The notes under the pieces: generated by a model | The model's database searches: none | Told to the model about the DNA's origin: nothing | Seen by the model: the letters and a program-made list of their open reading frames with translations, nothing else | Position numbers and translations under genes: made by a program | Assembly (NCBI GenBank): GCA_026002935.1 | Contig: BPGH01000001.1 | Span: forward strand, 2,755,250 to 2,819,249 | Direction of reading: 5' to 3' | Source: Acidimicrobiia bacterium | Lineage (GTDB): Bacteria; Actinomycetota; Acidimicrobiia; IMCC26256; PALSA-610 | DNA: 64,000 nt | Part shown: positions 9,757-20,700 of the stretch, piece after piece | Layout: the number at the start of each line of letters is the position of its first letter | Numbering within the stretch: position 1 is the first letter of the stretch

Positions 9757-10638
9757 TCAGCGGCCGGCGACGAGGTCGGCCGCCCGGTGCAGGTCGTCGA
9801 GGTCGGCGGTCGTCGCGACGAGCACGACCTCGTCGGCACCGGCGTCCTCGCACGCCGACAACGCGTCGCGCACCGCGCGCGTGGACGACGCGCGGCAGGC
9901 GCGGGCCATGGCGGACGCCACCTCGTCGCCGAACACCGCGAGGTAGCGGTGGGCGTATTCCCGCAGGCGGTCCGGGCCGTCGTCGCCGAGCGCGAACCAG
10001 AACGACGTCTGGAGGAACGGCGCGCCCGGGCGCGCGGCGTCGCCCCACGCGGCGCGGAACGCTTCGAAGGTGCGCGCCACACCGGCCGGATCGGGACCGA
10101 GGTCGAAGCCGGCGAGCCCGTCGGCCCAGCGCGCCGCGCGCGCGATCGCCCGGGGCCCCATCACGCCCGCGAGGACGGGCGGGCCACCCGGCCGCACCGG
10201 CGCCGGGCCGACCGGCGGGACCCCGTCGACGACCGGTTCCCCGGCCCACACCCGCCGGATCGTCGCGACCTGCTCGTCGAGGCGGGCGTGCCGGCGACCG
10301 TACCCGGCGCCGAGCGCCCGGTAGTCCTCGTCGCGGCCGCCGACGCCGACGCCGAGCACGAACCGGCCACCCGACAGCACGTCGATCGTCGCCGCCTGCT
10401 TCGCGACGTGCACGGCCGGGTGCATCGGCGTGACGCTCACGGTCGCCTCGATCGCGACCCGCTCGGTCACGGTCGCCGCGCCGGCGAGCACCGCCATCAT
10501 CTCCTGGTTCGGGTACGCGATGCGCTCCCCGCACGCCAGCACCGAGAACGGCCCGTCGTCGACCGCCCGCATCCACGCGAGCAGGTCGTCGCGCCCGACA
10601 CCGGCGATCATCGTCGGCAGCGCGACGCCGACGTTCAC
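9757..10638 (-). CDS. LLM-class F420-dependent oxidoreductase
   Basis: A 293-residue luciferase-like monooxygenase-fold protein. The start MNVGVALPTM, the ATVSVTPMHPAVHVAKQAATIDVLSGGRF region and LGVGVGGRDEDYRALG are typical of the F420-dependent branch common in actinobacteria. These enzymes use reduced F420 for hydride transfer to varied substrates, and the substrate here cannot be read from sequence. GTG start at 10638. It lies between the tRNA editing gene and an acyl-CoA dehydrogenase on the same strand with 46-52 bp gaps, so an operon is possible but not certain. Confidence 0.8.
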   Translation of the reverse strand: MNVGVALPTMIAGVGRDDLLAWMRAVDDGPFSVLACGERIAYPNQEMMAVLAGAATVTERVAIEATVSVTPMHPAVHVAKQAATIDVLSGGRFVLGVGVGGRDEDYRALGAGYGRRHARLDEQVATIRRVWAGEPVVDGVPPVGPAPVRPGGPPVLAGVMGPRAIARAARWADGLAGFDLGPDPAGVARTFEAFRAAWGDAARPGAPFLQTSFWFALGDDGPDRLREYAHRYLAVFGDEVASAMARACRASSTRAVRDALSACEDAGADEVVLVATTADLDDLHRAADLVAGR

Positions 10639-10690
10639 GCGCGCGCCCCCGGCCGGGGCCTGCGGGTCTGCGGGCCGGCGGACACCGGCG

Positions 10691-11941
<1,251 letters not shown>

Positions 11942-12030
11942 GGGTCTCCTCCCGACGACCGTGCGGCGCGCAGCGTATCGAACGGGCCGCGGCGGCTCCC
12001 GCCCCGCGCCGGCGCGCGGCCCGGCCCCGC

Positions 12031-12387
12031 TCAGCCGAGCAGGTCGAGGACCCGTTCCGGCGGGCGGCCGATCACCGCCCGGTCACCCCTGACCACGACC
12101 GGGCGCTGCATCACCTCGGGATGCGCCGCCAGGACCTCGACGACCTGCTCACGCGACGCGACGTCGGCACGGGTGAGGCCGGCGGCCCGGAACTTCGGGT
12201 CGTCGGTGCGGACGAGCGCGACCGGTTCGTCGTCGATCGCGTCGAGGATCCGCTCGATCGTGGCCCGGTCGGGCGGCGTGTCCAGGTACCGCACGACCTC
12301 GGCGTCGATCCCGCGCTCCTCCAGGATCGCCAGCGCGCCCCTCGACTTCGAGCACGCCGGATTGTGGAAGATCGTCACCTCAGCCAT
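12031..12387 (-). CDS. ArsC/Spx-family arsenate reductase-like protein
   Basis: A 118-residue thioredoxin-fold protein with the catalytic Cys12 in HNPACSKSRGAL and the ArsC blocks VRYLDTPPD and MQRPVVVRGDRAVIGRPPE, in which the Arg residues of glutaredoxin-coupled arsenate reductases are seen. It would reduce arsenate to arsenite with glutathione- or mycoredoxin-type donors. There is no arsB/acr3 or arsR neighbour, so a role in arsenic resistance is unproven. The ATG lies within the 3' end of the aat gene (8 bp overlap), so the two are probably co-transcribed. Confidence 0.8.
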   Translation of the reverse strand: MAEVTIFHNPACSKSRGALAILEERGIDAEVVRYLDTPPDRATIERILDAIDDEPVALVRTDDPKFRAAGLTRADVASREQVVEVLAAHPEVMQRPVVVRGDRAVIGRPPERVLDLLG

Positions 12388-13021
12388 CGACGGCCGACGC
12401 TAGCAACCGTAGGTACTCGGTGCGGGGGACGTCGACCGCCCCCAGCGACCGGAGGTGCGGCGTCGTCCACTGCACGTCGAACAGCACCGCGCCGTCAGTC
12501 CTCAGCAGCTCGACCGCGGCCCACAACGCGACCTTCGACGCGTCGGTGACGCGGTGGAACATGGATTCGCCGGCGAAGAACCGCCCGATGCGGACGCCGT
12601 ACACGCCGCCCACGAGCTCGCCGTCCCGCCAGGTCTCGACGCTGTGCGCGTGACCGAGGGCGTGCAGCCGCGTGTACGCGCCGACGAACGAATCGTCGAT
12701 CCAGCCGTGGGGTCGCCGGGGGTCGGCGCACGCACGCACCACCGCCTCGAACGCAGTGTCGACCCGCACCTCGAAGCGCTTCCTCGCGCGCCGCAACGAA
12801 CGGCTCACGTGGAAGCCGTCGAGCGGCAGGATCCCGCGCGGATCGGGCGACCACCACGCGAGCAGACCGTCGATCCGCATCGGGAACAGCCCCGTCCGGT
12901 ACGCGAGCAGCAACGTGCCCGGCTCGAGGTCCCCGCCCACCGCCACCACGTCACCGTCGGCGTCCCGCGGGTCGGGGAACACGGAGCGGCTCGGGACGGG
13001 CGGACTCGGGTCGACGGGCAC
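12380..13021 (-). CDS. aat: Leucyl/phenylalanyl-tRNA--protein transferase
   Basis: A 213-residue enzyme that adds Leu or Phe to N-terminal Arg/Lys of proteins, marking them for ClpAPS degradation (N-end rule). Family motifs are VAVGGDLEPGTLLLAYRTGLFPM, WWSPDPRGILPL, WIDDSFVGAYTRLH and GGVYGVRIGRFFAGESMF, in the usual order. GTG start at 13021. Length is normal. It is divergent from the MFS gene that starts about 50-110 bp away and overlaps the ArsC-like gene downstream. Confidence 0.92.
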   Translation of the reverse strand: MPVDPSPPVPSRSVFPDPRDADGDVVAVGGDLEPGTLLLAYRTGLFPMRIDGLLAWWSPDPRGILPLDGFHVSRSLRRARKRFEVRVDTAFEAVVRACADPRRPHGWIDDSFVGAYTRLHALGHAHSVETWRDGELVGGVYGVRIGRFFAGESMFHRVTDASKVALWAAVELLRTDGAVLFDVQWTTPHLRSLGAVDVPRTEYLRLLASAVDG

Positions 13022-13059
13022 CGCGCGGAATGTTGTCAGGCCTCAGGAGCTCCCGGCGG

Positions 13060-13065
13060 TACGAT
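13060..13065 (+). promoter_or_regulatory. Putative leaderless -10 box (TACGAT)
   Basis: TACGAT lies 6 nt before an ATG at 13072 (ATGGCTCGCAGCACG). This is the spacing of actinobacterial leaderless promoters. The ORF opened by this ATG stops after seven codons, but the stop is in the same frame as the MFS coding sequence that begins around 13100, so the true MFS start may be here with sequence errors in between. Confidence 0.4.
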
Positions 13066-13128
13066 CGCCCGATGGCTCGCAGCACGCACTACTGACGTCG
13101 TGCCGCCGGGAGGTCGGCGCGCAGCCTG

Positions 13129-14269
13129 GTGCTCGCGCTGCTCGCGGTGCGGCTCGTCGACGAGCTCGCCGGCTTCCTCCCGACCGGTGCGTTCGAGTCG
13201 TTCCGTGACGATCTCGGACTGACCTACACGCAGGCGTCGGCAGTTCTCGTCGCCGCGGCGCCGGGCGCGATCGCCGGCAACGTGTTCCCCGGTGCTGGCC
13301 GATCGCCGGAGTCGCCGCGTGATCGCGTCGGGAGGCGCCTTCGGATTCGCCGCCGCGCTCGCGACCTTCGGCCTCGCGCCGTCGTTCCCCGTGCTCGTGA
13401 CGGCTTCGTTCGCGCTCGGGATGGCGTCGACCGCGATGGTGGACGCGGCGGAGGTCGCGCTCGTCGACGTCGCCGGCGACGAGGTGTCGGCGCAGATCTC
13501 GCGCTCGTCCCTGGCCGGCGCGGTCGGCGACCTCCTCGGGCCGGCACTCCTCGTGACGGTCGCGGCATCGGGTGCGTCGTGGCGCGTCGCGTTCCTGGCC
13601 GGTGCCATGATCACCGCCTCGTACGGCTGCTGGCTCGCGGCGAGCCCGTTGCCGCCGCCTCCCGACCGGCGCGACGGCGAACGGACCGGAGACGGAGTCC
13701 GCATCGTGCTGCGCGACCGCCGCGTCCGGTACCTCGGGGCGCTCGCGATGCTGCTCGGCCCGCTCGACGAGGACTTCCTCGCGTTCCTGATCGCATACCT
13801 GGAGCGGGGCCGCAACCTCTCCCCCGCGCTCGCGACGACGGCCGCCACCGCGTCGGTGGTCGGCATGCTCGTCGGGTTCGCGTCGACGAGCCGAGCCGGG
13901 TACCGCGAGTCCAGATCGACCCTGCGCGACCACGCCGCGGCGACGGCCGTCGCCGCCGTGGTCGCCGCGGCCGTTCCCTCGGTTCCCGTCGTCGCGACCG
14001 CCGTGTTCGTGTTCGGGTTCGCCGTCGCGCGCTCCTGGATCGCGCTGAAGACGCGCATCGTCGCGACCCATCCCGGCCGCGTCGGCGCCGTGCACGCCGT
14101 CGTGTCGACGATCGAGTTCGGCGGCTTCGTGCTGCCGCTGCTCGCCGGTGCGCTGGCGGACGCCTTCGGCGTCCGCGCCGGTTTCGCCTTCTCCGCCGCG
14201 ATCGCGGTCGTGATGTTCCTCGTGGTGCTCGCGGGCGGGCGTCAGGCGAGCAGCGAGCGCGCGATCTGA
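13129..14269 (+). CDS. MFS transporter, frameshifted
   Basis: A 12-helix-type major facilitator with alternating hydrophobic segments through its length. The N-terminal helix reads VLALLAVRLVDELAGFLP, and the loop 2-3 motif A appears as VLADRRSRRVIASGG. A +1 shift near 13295 separates these two parts. I take the GTG at 13129 as the conservative start, but the leaderless ATG at 13072 may be correct if the intervening TGA is an error. The 3' end overlaps the convergent acyl-CoA dehydrogenase gene by 28 bp. Substrate unknown. The last helices (GFVLPLLAGALADAFGVRAG) are clean. Confidence 0.7.
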
Positions 14270-15471
14270 CCGATCTGGATCTCGTCGGTGCCGGCGTAGA
14301 TCTGCAGCACCTTGGCGTCCCGCGCGAGCTGCTCGACCTCGTACTCGGCCATGTAGCCGTTGCCGCCGAACAGCTGCACGGCCTCGAGCGCGACCTCGAC
14401 CGCCGCCTGCGCCGAGTACAGCTTCATGGCCGAGGCCTCGGCGAGCGTCATCCCCTGCCCGGCCCGGCCGGCCTCGAGCGACCGGAACACGAGGTTCTCG
14501 ACGTTGAGCCGGGCGACCTCCATCTTGGCCAGCTTGAGCTGGATCAGCTGGAACTCGCCGATCGGCCGGCCGAACTGCACCCGCTCCTTGGCGTAGGGAA
14601 CGCACAGTTCGAGACAGCGTTCGATGATGCCGAGCGCCATCGCCGCGACCCCCGAACGCTCCATCACGAAGGTCGCCTTCGAGGCCTCGCGGCCGCCGCC
14701 GCCTCGGAACGCGTCCTCGCTCTCCCCCAGCAGGCGATCGCGCCCCACGCGCACGTCGTCGAGGAAGAGCATGCCCGTCGGCGACGAGTGGAGCCCCATC
14801 TTGCGCAGCGGCTTCGACTGCTCGAGGCCCGGCATGCCCCGGTCGAGCACGAACTGCAGCACGGTCCGATCCTCGGGCGGGTTGCCCTCGTCGAGCTTGC
14901 AGATGAACACGATCGTGTCCGCGTACGGACCGTTGGTGATGAAGGTCTTCGAACCGTTGAGGACGTACTCGTCGCCGTCGCGCCGCGCCGTCGACTGCAT
15001 CGAGCCGAAGGCGTCGCTCCCCGAGTTCGGCTCCGTGATCGCCCACGCGCCGATCTTGTCCATCGTGAGCAGGTCGAGCGCCCACCGCTCCTTCTGCGCG
15101 ACGGTGCCCTTCGCCATGATCGCCGCGGCGGTGAGACCGACCGACACCCCCATCGCGGTCACCATGCCGGGCGAGCACTTGCACAGCTCGATGATCGGAA
15201 GGAGCGTCATCCCCGCTCCCGCACCGCCCCCGCCGGCGCCGCCCCCGCCGCGCTCCTCCCCGTTCTTCTCGGCCTCGATGCGCCGCCGGAAGGAGTCGCG
15301 CGCCATCTGGTCCATGCCGAAGGTCCGGTACAGCTTGCGCAGCAGGTCGTACGGCGGCATGTCGCCGTGCTCGAGCGCCTCGCGGTGGGGCCGGATCTCG
15401 TTGTCGACGAACTGCCGGACGGCGTCGCGGACCATCTGCAGCTCTTCGGGCCATGCGTACATGCCGGGCAT
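14242..15471 (-). CDS. Acyl-CoA dehydrogenase
   Basis: An intact acyl-CoA dehydrogenase of about 409 aa, start taken at MPGMYAWPEELQMV (ATG 15471). Family blocks are WAITEPNSGSDAFGSMQ, YVLNGSKTFITNG (substrate and FAD contacts), and the C-terminal YAGTDEIQIGQIARSLL. An extra Gly/Glu-rich segment with GGGGAGGGGAGAG near residue 70 is unusual and probably a flexible loop. It would oxidise an acyl-CoA with electron transfer to ETF. It stands alone between two divergent or convergent genes. Confidence 0.88.
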   Translation of the reverse strand: MPGMYAWPEELQMVRDAVRQFVDNEIRPHREALEHGDMPPYDLLRKLYRTFGMDQMARDSFRRRIEAEKNGEERGGGGAGGGGAGAGMTLLPIIELCKCSPGMVTAMGVSVGLTAAAIMAKGTVAQKERWALDLLTMDKIGAWAITEPNSGSDAFGSMQSTARRDGDEYVLNGSKTFITNGPYADTIVFICKLDEGNPPEDRTVLQFVLDRGMPGLEQSKPLRKMGLHSSPTGMLFLDDVRVGRDRLLGESEDAFRGGGGREASKATFVMERSGVAAMALGIIERCLELCVPYAKERVQFGRPIGEFQLIQLKLAKMEVARLNVENLVFRSLEAGRAGQGMTLAEASAMKLYSAQAAVEVALEAVQLFGGNGYMAEYEVEQLARDAKVLQIYAGTDEIQIGQIARSLLA

Positions 15472-15604
15472 CGTAGGCCGCGACACGGAGCGTGGCGCGA
15501 GGGCCCCGGGTGCCGCGTTTCGTGGCGGGAATCGCGTTCAACGTCGGCGGGGTGGGTGTCGATCAACGACAGGTCGGACGACCGCACTGCGGGAGGGGTG
15601 GCAG

Positions 15605-16034
15605 ATGGAGCCCGGCAGCATCCTCGTCGAGCGCGAGCTGCCGATCGACGGCGCGCTGGTGGGCCCGTGCCTGCTCCGGCTGCGCCGCGACACCGCCGGG
15701 CCCTCCTGCACGTGGACACTCGGCGGGCACGGCGCCGCGGAGCTCGACGTGCACTTCCGCCGCGCCGGCGACCCGGACGGCGGGACCGGCGCGTGGTCGG
15801 CGGGCGGGCGGCTCTGGGAGCCGGACCGGCTCGCGGTCGCGACCGTCGTCGTCGAGCTGTGGCCCAGCACGGACCGCTGCGTGCTGCGGATCCTGCTCGG
15901 TACCCCCGCCACCGCCGCGCGCGTGGCGCGGGCCCGAGCACCTCGCCATCCTCGCCGGCGCCCTCGCGACCGAGCTCGCCGAGGAGTTGCTCTGGCACGC
16001 GAGCCGTCCCGGCCCCGCGCCGACCGGGGCCTGA
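15605..16034 (+). CDS. Hypothetical protein, frameshifted near the C-terminus
   Basis: An ATG ORF, stitched length about 142 aa, that I do not recognise. The N-terminal 105 residues are beta-rich (ILVERELPIDGALVGPCLL, VVVELWPSTDRCVLRILLG). A +1 shift near 15930, in GTGGCGCGGG, leads to a helical end (HLAILAGALATELAEELLWHA). The good Shine-Dalgarno-like GGGAGGGGTGGCAG before the ATG and codon bias support a real gene. It is isolated, with a strong hairpin about 90 bp after its stop. Confidence 0.5.
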
Positions 16035-16121
16035 ACCTCCATCGGTTCCCCGGGCTTCACCCGCCCGACGCACGCCCGTGCCGGGGCGGAAACACACCCG
16101 CGCGACGATGACCACGGCGCT

Positions 16122-16159
16122 CGGGCCGCCCGCCGCAACCCCCCGGGGCGGGCGGCCCG
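16122..16159. terminator. Bidirectional terminator-like hairpin
   Basis: Perfect 12-bp arms CGGGCCGCCCGC and GCGGGCGGCCCG (16122-16133 and 16148-16159) with a 14-nt loop. It lies in the 228-bp convergent gap between the unknown plus-strand gene (ends 16034) and gltD (ends 16263). There is no T tract, as is usual for GC-rich actinobacterial terminators. Nothing else is evident in this gap. Confidence 0.6.
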
Positions 16160-16262
16160 GTGACGCCAGTCGGGAGGGGGGCGGCGAGGTGCGGCCGGTG
16201 CCGGGCGACGCGGGCCGCCCCGGTCCCAAGACCGACGTGCGTTCGGCGGACCGGCGCGCGCT

Positions 16263-17724
16263 TCAGCGGATGGGCGCGGCGTCGGGGGTGATCGGCGCCG
16301 GCAGCATCGTGTCGCCCGTGAGGTACCGGTCGACCGACGCCGCACAGGAGCGGCCCTCGGCGATCGCCCACACGATGAGGCTCTGCCCCCGGCCCATGTC
16401 GCCGCACACGAAGACGCCGGGCAGGTTCGTCGCGTAGTCGTCGCCGCGGGCGACGTTGCCGCGGGCGTCGAGCTCGACGCCGAGCTGCTCCAGCAGTCCG
16501 GCACGTTGCGGGCCGACGAACCCCATCGCGAGCAGCACCAGCTCGCACGGCAGCTCGAAGTCGGTGCCCTCGACCTTCTCGAACGTCATGCGACCGTCGA
16601 CGAACCGCTGCTCCACCCGGTGCGCGCGCAGCGCCCGCACCCGCCCCTCGTCGTCGCCGAGGAAGCACTCCGTGTTGACGGAGTAGACGCGCTCGACCCC
16701 CTCCTCGTGCGCGGACGCGACCCGGTAGATCATCGGGTAGGTCGGCCACGGCATCGCGTCGGTGCGCTCGTCGGGGGGCCGCGGCATGATCTCGAACTGG
16801 TGCACGCTCAGCGCACCCTGGCGGATCGCCGTCCCGAGGCAGTCGGCGCCGGTGTCGCCGCCGCCGATGATCACGACGTGCTTGCCCCGCGCGGTGATCG
16901 GCGGCTCCTCGAGGTCGCCCTCCTGCACGCGGTTCGCCCACGGCAGGTACTCCATCGCCTGGTGGACCCCGTCGAGCTCGCGCCCGGGGACGGGCAGGTC
17001 ACGCCAGGCCGTCGCGCCGCCGGCGAGCACGACCGCGTCGTACTGCCGCAGGTCCTCGACGGGGACGTTGTCGCCGACGTTCGCGTTCGTGACGAACGTC
17101 GTGCCCTCCGCCTCCATCTGGCGCAGCCGCCGGTCCAGGTGGCGCTTCTCCATCTTGAACTCGGGGATGCCGTACCGCAGGAGGCCACCGATCCGGTCGG
17201 CCCGCTCGAACACCGTGACGTCGTGGCCGGCGCGCGTGAGCTGCTGCGCCGCGGCGAGCCCGGCGGGGCCCGACCCGACGACGGCGACGCGCTTGCCGGT
17301 CTTCTTCGACGGCACGACCGGCTGCACCCATCCCTCGTCGAACCCGCGGTCGATGATCTCGACCTCGATCTGCTTGATGGTCACCGGGGGTTCGTTGATG
17401 CCGAGCACGCACGCGGCCTCGCAGGGCGCCGGGCACAGCCGCCCCGTGAACTCGGGGAAGTTGTTCGTCGCGTGGAGGCGCTCGAGCGCCGCGCGCCAGT
17501 GGTCGCGGTACACGAGGTCGTTCCACTCGGGGATCAGGTTCCCGAGCGGGCAGCCCATGTGGCAGAACGGGATGCCACAGTCCATGCACCGGGCACCCTG
17601 GGTGCGCACCTTCTCGGGCGGGAAGTCCTCGTAGACCTCCTTCCAGTCGCGGATGCGCACCGGCACGGGCCGCCGCTGCGGCAGCTCCCGCGGGGTACTT
17701 CATGAATCCGGTCGTCTCACCCAT
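16263..17724 (-). CDS. gltD: Glutamate synthase (NADPH) small subunit, one frameshift
   Basis: GltD passes electrons from NADPH through FAD and Fe-S clusters to GltB. The start [11 protein letters not shown] lies at 17724, and one extra C in a CCCC run near 17693 shifts the frame before [13 protein letters not shown]. Ferredoxin-like Cys motifs are [17 protein letters not shown] and [15 protein letters not shown] and NADPH sites are [16 protein letters not shown] and [15 protein letters not shown], and the C-terminal FAD block reads [20 protein letters not shown]. Stitched length is about 486 aa, normal. It lies 55 bp downstream of gltB on the same strand, the usual gltBD operon. Confidence 0.93.
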
Positions 17725-17779
17725 CTCGTCTCCGGCACGCGTCGGTGGCCCCCGCGGGCCCGGTGACCGTTCGGCCCCC

Positions 17780-20700
17780 TCATCCGCGGGCGGCGGCCAT
17801 GATCGCCTCGTCGACGTCGACGCCGCGCTCGATCGCGTCGCGCTGCGCCTCGAGGACGCGCTTGAAGTCCTTCGGGAAGATCTTCGTGAACGACTCGACG
17901 TTGCGCCACCAGCGGGCCAGGATCCGCTCCGCCACCTCCGAGCCGGTCTCCTCGAGGTGCATCGTCAGGATCCCCCGCAGCCAGTCGGCGTCCTCGTCGT
18001 CGAGCGGGTCGATGTCGACCATCTCGTGGTTCATGCGGCGGAACAGCGTCTTGTCGGGGTCCCAGACGAAGGCGAGTCCGCCCGACATGCCGGCCGCGAA
18101 GTTGCGGCCCGTCGGGCCGAGGATCACCGCCCGGCCGCCCGTCATGTACTCGCACCCGTGGTCGCCGACACCCTCCACGACGGCGGTCGCGCCCGAGTTG
18201 CGCACGCAGAACCGCTCCCCCACCACGCCCCGGATGAACACGTTGCCCCCCGTCGCGCCGTAGAGCACGACGTTGCCGGCGATGATGTTCTCCTCCGCGA
18301 CGAACCGCGCACGGCGCGGCGGGCGCAGCACGAGCGTGCCCCCCGACAGGCCCTTGCCGAAGTAGTCGTTGGCGTCGCCCTCGAGGCGCAACGTGATCCC
18401 GCGGGGGACGAACGCGCCGAAGCTCTGCCCCGCCGAACCGGTGAAGGTGATGTCGATCGTCCCGTCGGGCAGCCCCGCGCCCCCGTACCGGCGCGTCAGC
18501 TCGTACCCGAGCATCGTGCCGACGGTGCGGTTCGTGTTGCGGATCCCGTACGAGAGCTTCACCGGCTCCCGCCGCTCGAGCGCCGGCTGCGCGTCGCGGA
18601 TGAGCTGCTGGTCGAGCGCGTGCTCGAGGCCGTGGTCCTGGGGCCGCGAGCAGTAGAAGGTCTGCCCGTACTTGTTCTGCGGCACCGCGAGGACCGGCGA
18701 GAGATCGAGGCCCCGCGCCTTCCAGTGCTCGAGCGCGGGCCGGGTGTCGAGCATCTCGACGTGCCCGATCGCCTCCTGCAGCGACCGGAAGCCGAGCGCC
18801 GCGAGGTACTCGCGGACCTCCTGCGCGACGAACTCGAAGAAGTTCACGACGAACTCCGGCTTGCCGGAGAACTTCTTCCGCAGCTCCGGGTTCTGGGTCG
18901 CGACGCCGACCGGGCAGGTGTCGAGGTGGCAGACGCGCATCATGATGCAGCCGCTCACGACCAGCGGCGCCGTCGCGAAGCCGTACTCCTCGGCCCCGAG
19001 CAGGGCGGCGATCACGACGTCGCGCCCGGTCTTGAGCTGCCCGTCGACCTGGACGACGATGCGGTCGCGCAGGCCGTTGAGCAGCAGCGTCTGCTGGGTC
19101 TCGGCCAGCCCCAGCTCCCACGGCGCGCCCGCGTGCTTGATCGACGTGAGCCGCGACGCGCCGGTGCCGCCGTCGTGACCGGAGATCAGCACGACGTCGG
19201 CGTGCGCCTTCGAGACGCCCGCGGCGACCGTGCCGACCCCGATCTCGGCGACCAGCTTGACGTGCACCCGCGCCCTGGGGTTGGCGTTCTTCAGGTCGTG
19301 GATGAGCTGCTTCAGGTCCTCGATCGAGTAGATGTCGTGGTGCGGCGGCGGGGAGATCAGCCCGACCCCGGGCGTCGAGTGCCGCGTCTTCGCGATCCAC
19401 GGGTACACCTTGTGGCCGGGCAGCTCACCGCCCTCGCCCGGCTTCGCGCCCTGCGCCATCTTGATCTGCAGGTCGTCGGCGTTGACGAGGTACTCAGCTC
19501 GTGACACCGAAGCGGCCCGACGCCACCTGCTTGATCGCGCTGCGGCGGAGGTCGCCGTTGGGGTCGGGCACGAACCGGTCCGGGTCCTCGCCCCCCTCGC
19601 CCGTGTTGGAGCGCGCCCCGAGCCGGTTCATCGCGATCGCCAGGGTCTCGTGGGCCTCCTTCGAGATGGACCCGTAGCTCATCGCGCCGGTCGAGAACCG
19701 CTTCACGATCTCCGAGACCGGCTCGACCTCCTCGATCGGCACCGGCGGGCGCGCGCCGACCCGCAGCTCGAGCAGCCCCCGCAGGGTCGCGAGGCGGCGC
19801 GACTGGTCGTCGACGAGGCGCGAGTACTGCTTGAAGATCTCGTAGCGGCCCGTGCGGGTCGCGTGCTGGAGCTTGAAGACGGTCTCGGGGTTGAAGAGGT
19901 GGTACTCGCCCTCGCGCCGCCACTGGTACTCGCCGCCCACGGGCAGCTCGCGGTGCGCGAGCTCCTCCGGACGGTCCGGGTGGGCGAGCCGGTGACGCGC
20001 GATCACCTCCTCGGCGATCACCTCGAGGTCGATCGCCCTCGATGCGCGACGCGTAGCCGGTGAAGTACTCGTCGACGAGCTCCTTCTTCAGCCCGACGGC
20101 CTCGAAGATCTGCGCGCCGGTGTAGGACGCGACCGTCGAGATGCCCATCTTCGACATCACCTTGAGGATGCCCTTGCCGGCCGCCTTCACGTAGTTCTTG
20201 ACGGCCTTGCGCTCGCTCAGACCCGTGAGCACGCCTTCCCGGATCAGGTCGCGGATCGTGTCGAAGGCGAGGTACGGGTTGATGGCGCCCGCGCCGAAGC
20301 CGAGCAGCAGGCAGAAGTGGTGCACCTCGCGCGCCTCGCCCGTCTCGACCACGAGGCCGACGCGGGTGCGCGTCTTCTCGCGGACGAGGTGGTGGTGCAC
20401 CGCGCTCGTCACGAGCAGCGCGGGGATCGGCGCGTTCTCCTCGTCCGCGTAGCGGTCGGAGAGGATGATGATGTTGGCGCCGTTCGCGATCGCCTCGCTC
20501 GCCTGGGTGCGGACGTTGTCGATCGCCATCCGCAGCCCCTCACCGCCCTCGGCGACGGGGAAGTGGCAGTAGATCGTGACCGGCACGAAGCCCGGCACCG
20601 GGTGGTCGCCGTCGTCGATGTAGCGGAGCTTCGCGAGCTCCTCGTTGGTGAGGATCGGCGTCGCGCACACGATCTGGCGGCACGAGTCCGGGCCGGGGTC

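Noticed and set aside
12031-12387. An arsenic-resistance operon.
   Set aside because: Only an ArsC-like gene is present. There is no arsR, arsB, acr3 or arsM nearby.
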